Both the position numbers and the translations under genes were made by a program. From Aegilops tauschii subsp. strangulata (lineage: Eukaryota > Streptophyta > Magnoliopsida > Poales > Poaceae): a DNA stretch of 64,000 nt. The number at the start of each line of letters is the position of its first letter. Within the stretch, counting starts at the first letter, position 1. The stretch covers positions 159,068,627 to 159,132,626 of the forward strand of contig NC_053036.3 of assembly GCF_002575655.3 (NCBI RefSeq), read 5' to 3'. Below, in pieces: positions 61,780-64,000 of the stretch. The notes under the pieces were generated by a model. That model searched no databases and was not told the DNA's origin. It saw only the letters and a list, made by a program, of their open reading frames with translations.

Positions 61780-63641
61780 CAATGAACATGACTTACCCAT
61801 CTACTATCAGCTATAGGATAGATTATACCTGCTTCCATAAGTTTTAATATTTCTGTTCTTACCACCTCTTTCATCTTCGGATTTAACCGATGTTGGTGAT
61901 CAACAACAGGTTTATCATCAGGTTCCATATTAATTTTGTTCTGACATAGAGTGGGACTAATGCCCTTTAAATCATCAAGAGTATATCCAATAGTAGCTCA
62001 GTGCTTCCTTAGAACTTTCAATAATCTTTCTTCTTCATGTTCTGAAAGGTTAGCACTAATAATAACAGGATATATCTTATTTTCATCAAGATAAGCATAT
62101 TTCAAAGTGTCTGGCAATTGTTTTAATTCAAACACAGGATCACCTTTAGGTGGAGGGGGACCTCATAGAGTTTCAATAGGCAAATTGTGTTTAAGCAGAG
62201 GACGTTGTTCAAAGAAAATCTTATCTATTTCATTTCTTTCATGCATATGTAAATTATTTTCATGGTCTAGCAAATATTGTTCTAAAGGATCAGTAGGTGG
62301 CACACCAATAGAAGCAAGACCAATTAATTCATTCTTACTAGGCAATTATTTCTCATGAAGATTTCTACTAAACTTGGAAAAATTAAACTCATGAGACTCA
62401 TCACCAAAAGTAACACCGACAATTTGTTTCTCACAGTCTATTCTGGCATTAACGGTCTTCAAGAAAGGTCAACCAAAAATAATGGGACAAAAGTCATCTT
62501 GTGGGGAACCAAGAACAAGGAAATCAGTAGGGTATTTTATTTTCCCACACAAGACTTCAACATCTCTAACAATCCCAATAGGTGATATAGTGTCTCTATT
62601 AGCAAGTTTAATAGTAACATCTATGTCTTCTATCTCTGCGGGTGCTATGTCATTCATAATTTCTTGATATAAGGTGTAAGGGATAGCACTCACACTATCA
62701 CTTATGTCACAGAAACCATGATAACAGTGATCTCCTATTTTAACCGAGATGACAGGCGTGCCAACAATAGGTCTATGTTTATCCTTTTTATCAGGTTTGG
62801 CAATTCTAGCAGCTTCTTCACAGAAGTAAATAACATGCCTATCTATATCTTCTTCTAAGAGATCTTTAACCATAGCAATACTAGGTTCTACTTTAATTTG
62901 TTCATCAGGTTTAGGTGTTCTAATATAGCTTTTGTTAACCACAGTTGAAACTTTAGCATGTTCCTTAATCCTAACAGGAAAACGTGGTTTCTCAATAAAA
63001 GTAGAAGGGACAACTGGATCAACATTATAAAGTATAGTTTCTTCTTTAACTGGTACCAGTTCTTTAATTCTTCTTTAATAGGTGGGTGATATTTAAACCA
63101 CTTCTCTTTAGGGAGTTCAACATGAGTAGCAAATGATTCACAAAAGGAGGCTACTATCTCAGAGTCTAGTCCATATTTAGTGCTAAACTTTTGAAAAGCA
63201 TCGGTATCCATAAAATATTTAACACAATCATACTTATGCTTAATACCTGACTCTTTACCTTCGTCGAGTTCCCAATCTTCAGAGTTGTGTTTAATTCTTT
63301 CCAAAAGATCCCACCGGAATTCAATAGTCTTCTTCATGAAAGAACCAGCACAAGAAGTATCAAGCATGGTTTGATCATTACGAGAATGCCGAGCATAAAA
63401 AATGTGGATAATAATTTCTCCCGAGAGCTCATGATTGGGGCATGAATATAACATTGACCTAAGCCTCCCCCAAGCTAGAGCGATACTTTCTCCTTCACGA
63501 GGCAAAAAATTATATATATAATTCCGATCACGATAACTAGATGCATAGGATATTTTTTTGGTGGAACTCCAAGTTCAAACGATTCCAATTCCATGATCCA
63601 ATATCATCACATAGCCTATACCATGCCAATGCTTTTCTCTT
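61780..63641 (-). pseudogene. gag-pol: X-element gag, protease and start of RT
   Basis: From right to left: gag from KALAWYRLCDDIGSWNWNRL to LPREGESIALAWGRL and YSCPNHELSGEII (retrotrans_gag), then NSEDWELDEGKESG and YGLDSEIVASFCESFATH. Protease is VSVKIGDHCYHGFCDISDSVSAIPYTLY in two parts, where the usual catalytic D-[IL]-G is CDISD, so Gly is lost. RT begins with PDDKPVVDHQHRLNP, VRTEILKLMEAGIIYPI and SRWVSHVHCV, where the nested element cuts it. Stops and shifts occur between parts, for example at about 62345 and 62900. The first part of gag is missing (see 63642). Confidence 0.85.
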
Positions 63642-64000
63642 GAGTGCTGAAATTGTAAGTAGCGGAGTAGTTTGATAGCAAGATAATTTGTAACGAGCAA
63701 GTAACAATAGTAGTAACAAAAGTGGAGCAAGGTAGCCCAATCCTTTTGAGGCAAAGGACAAGCCAAAATGGTCTCTTATGATAAGCAAAGTGTTCTTGAG
63801 GGTACACGGGAATTTCATCTAGTCACTTTCATCATGTTGGTTTAATTCGTGTTCGCTACTTTGATAATTTGATATGTGGGTGGACCGGTGCTTAGGTGCT
63901 GTTCTTACTTGAACAAACCTCCCACTTATGATTAACCCTCCCGCAAGCATCCGCAACTACGAGAGAAGTATTAGGAATAAATTCTAACCATAGCATTAAA
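63642..64000 (-). repeat. fragment of the X-element 5' LTR
   Basis: It matches 44132 onwards of the 3' LTR and runs off the window. The last roughly 115 bp of the LTR in element orientation, the primer site, the leader and the start of gag are absent, so LTR interior joins gag directly. Confidence 0.8.

Larger units (their letters stand above)
44017..64000 (-). mobile_element. Athila-like gypsy element (family X), nested and incomplete
   Basis: The 3' LTR is 44017-45534. In element orientation it begins TGATATGTCCATTTTGC and ends GGGTCATC(A). The coding order on the minus strand is gag (right) to integrase (left), then an extra small ORF and a long 3' region. A piece of the 5' LTR lies at 63642-64000 and continues out of the window. 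Insertion Z (46263-50258) and a non-autonomous LTR element (54533-61774) are nested in it. Gag, RT and the integrase tail (GKACHLPLELEHIAYWAIK) resemble Athila-lineage elements. All coding parts carry stops or frameshifts. Confidence 0.88.

Overview
The window is nuclear DNA of a Triticeae grass (wheat, Aegilops or a close relative). The evidence is a plant alpha-tubulin gene with four GT-AG introns, a Stowaway MITE, a copia element of the Angela/WIS/BARE type with 1.7-kb LTRs, and large nested gypsy elements of the Tat and Athila types. I see one intact host gene, alpha-tubulin on the minus strand at 1237-3960. Its five exons join in phase to exactly 450 codons plus stop. Most of the remaining sequence is layered transposable elements. 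I recognise no rRNA, tRNA, CRISPR array or prokaryotic feature.

Layout from left to right. 1-7412: the tubulin gene, its flanks, and a Stowaway MITE (4846-5146) between two diverged copies of a 245-bp direct repeat. 7418-12360: a complete short-LTR copia element on the minus strand, with a perfect 5-bp target-site duplication and two frameshifts. 14051-24981: a PIF/Harbinger transposon with a TTA duplication. Its DDE transposase gene is cut by an Angela-type copia element at 15706-24412, which has a GGAGC duplication. 26795-45534: a tandem array in which a gypsy LTR ('family X') alternates with a second LTR plus primer-binding site ('family Y'). Inside the first unit sits a 13.6-kb Tat-type gypsy element (27546-41107). 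44017 to the window end: the Athila-like X element itself on the minus strand. It carries a 4-kb insertion Z (46263-50258) in its 3' region and a 7.2-kb non-autonomous LTR element (54533-61774) in its reverse transcriptase.

The most noteworthy object is in the Tat element. Besides a sense gag-pol frame (28579-34815), its 3' half holds an antisense gene. I can model that gene as seven exons (39509 down to 35560) with GT-AG introns in consistent phase and its own TATAAAT box about 150 bp upstream of the ATG. The domain order is a conserved N-terminal 'gypsy-type' domain, an acidic and Arg/Lys-rich middle, a coiled coil and a helical C-terminus. Antisense ORFs are known in Tat-lineage elements. 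The full intron-exon structure with a separate promoter is the part worth testing.

The second notable object is a 1.5-kb block at 47777-49295. It copies the junction between the Tat 3' LTR and its flank (40288-41805) into the middle of insertion Z, without target-site duplications. This is what template-switching repair of a DNA break would leave.

The apparent order of events is as follows. Y and X elements accumulated and formed a tandem array. Tat inserted into the array. X was hit by Z and by the non-autonomous element. The Tat/X/Y junction was then copied into Z. The retroelement proteins form the usual gag-protease-reverse transcriptase-RNase H-integrase set, but each copy here has stops, frameshifts or insertions. 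None looks autonomous.
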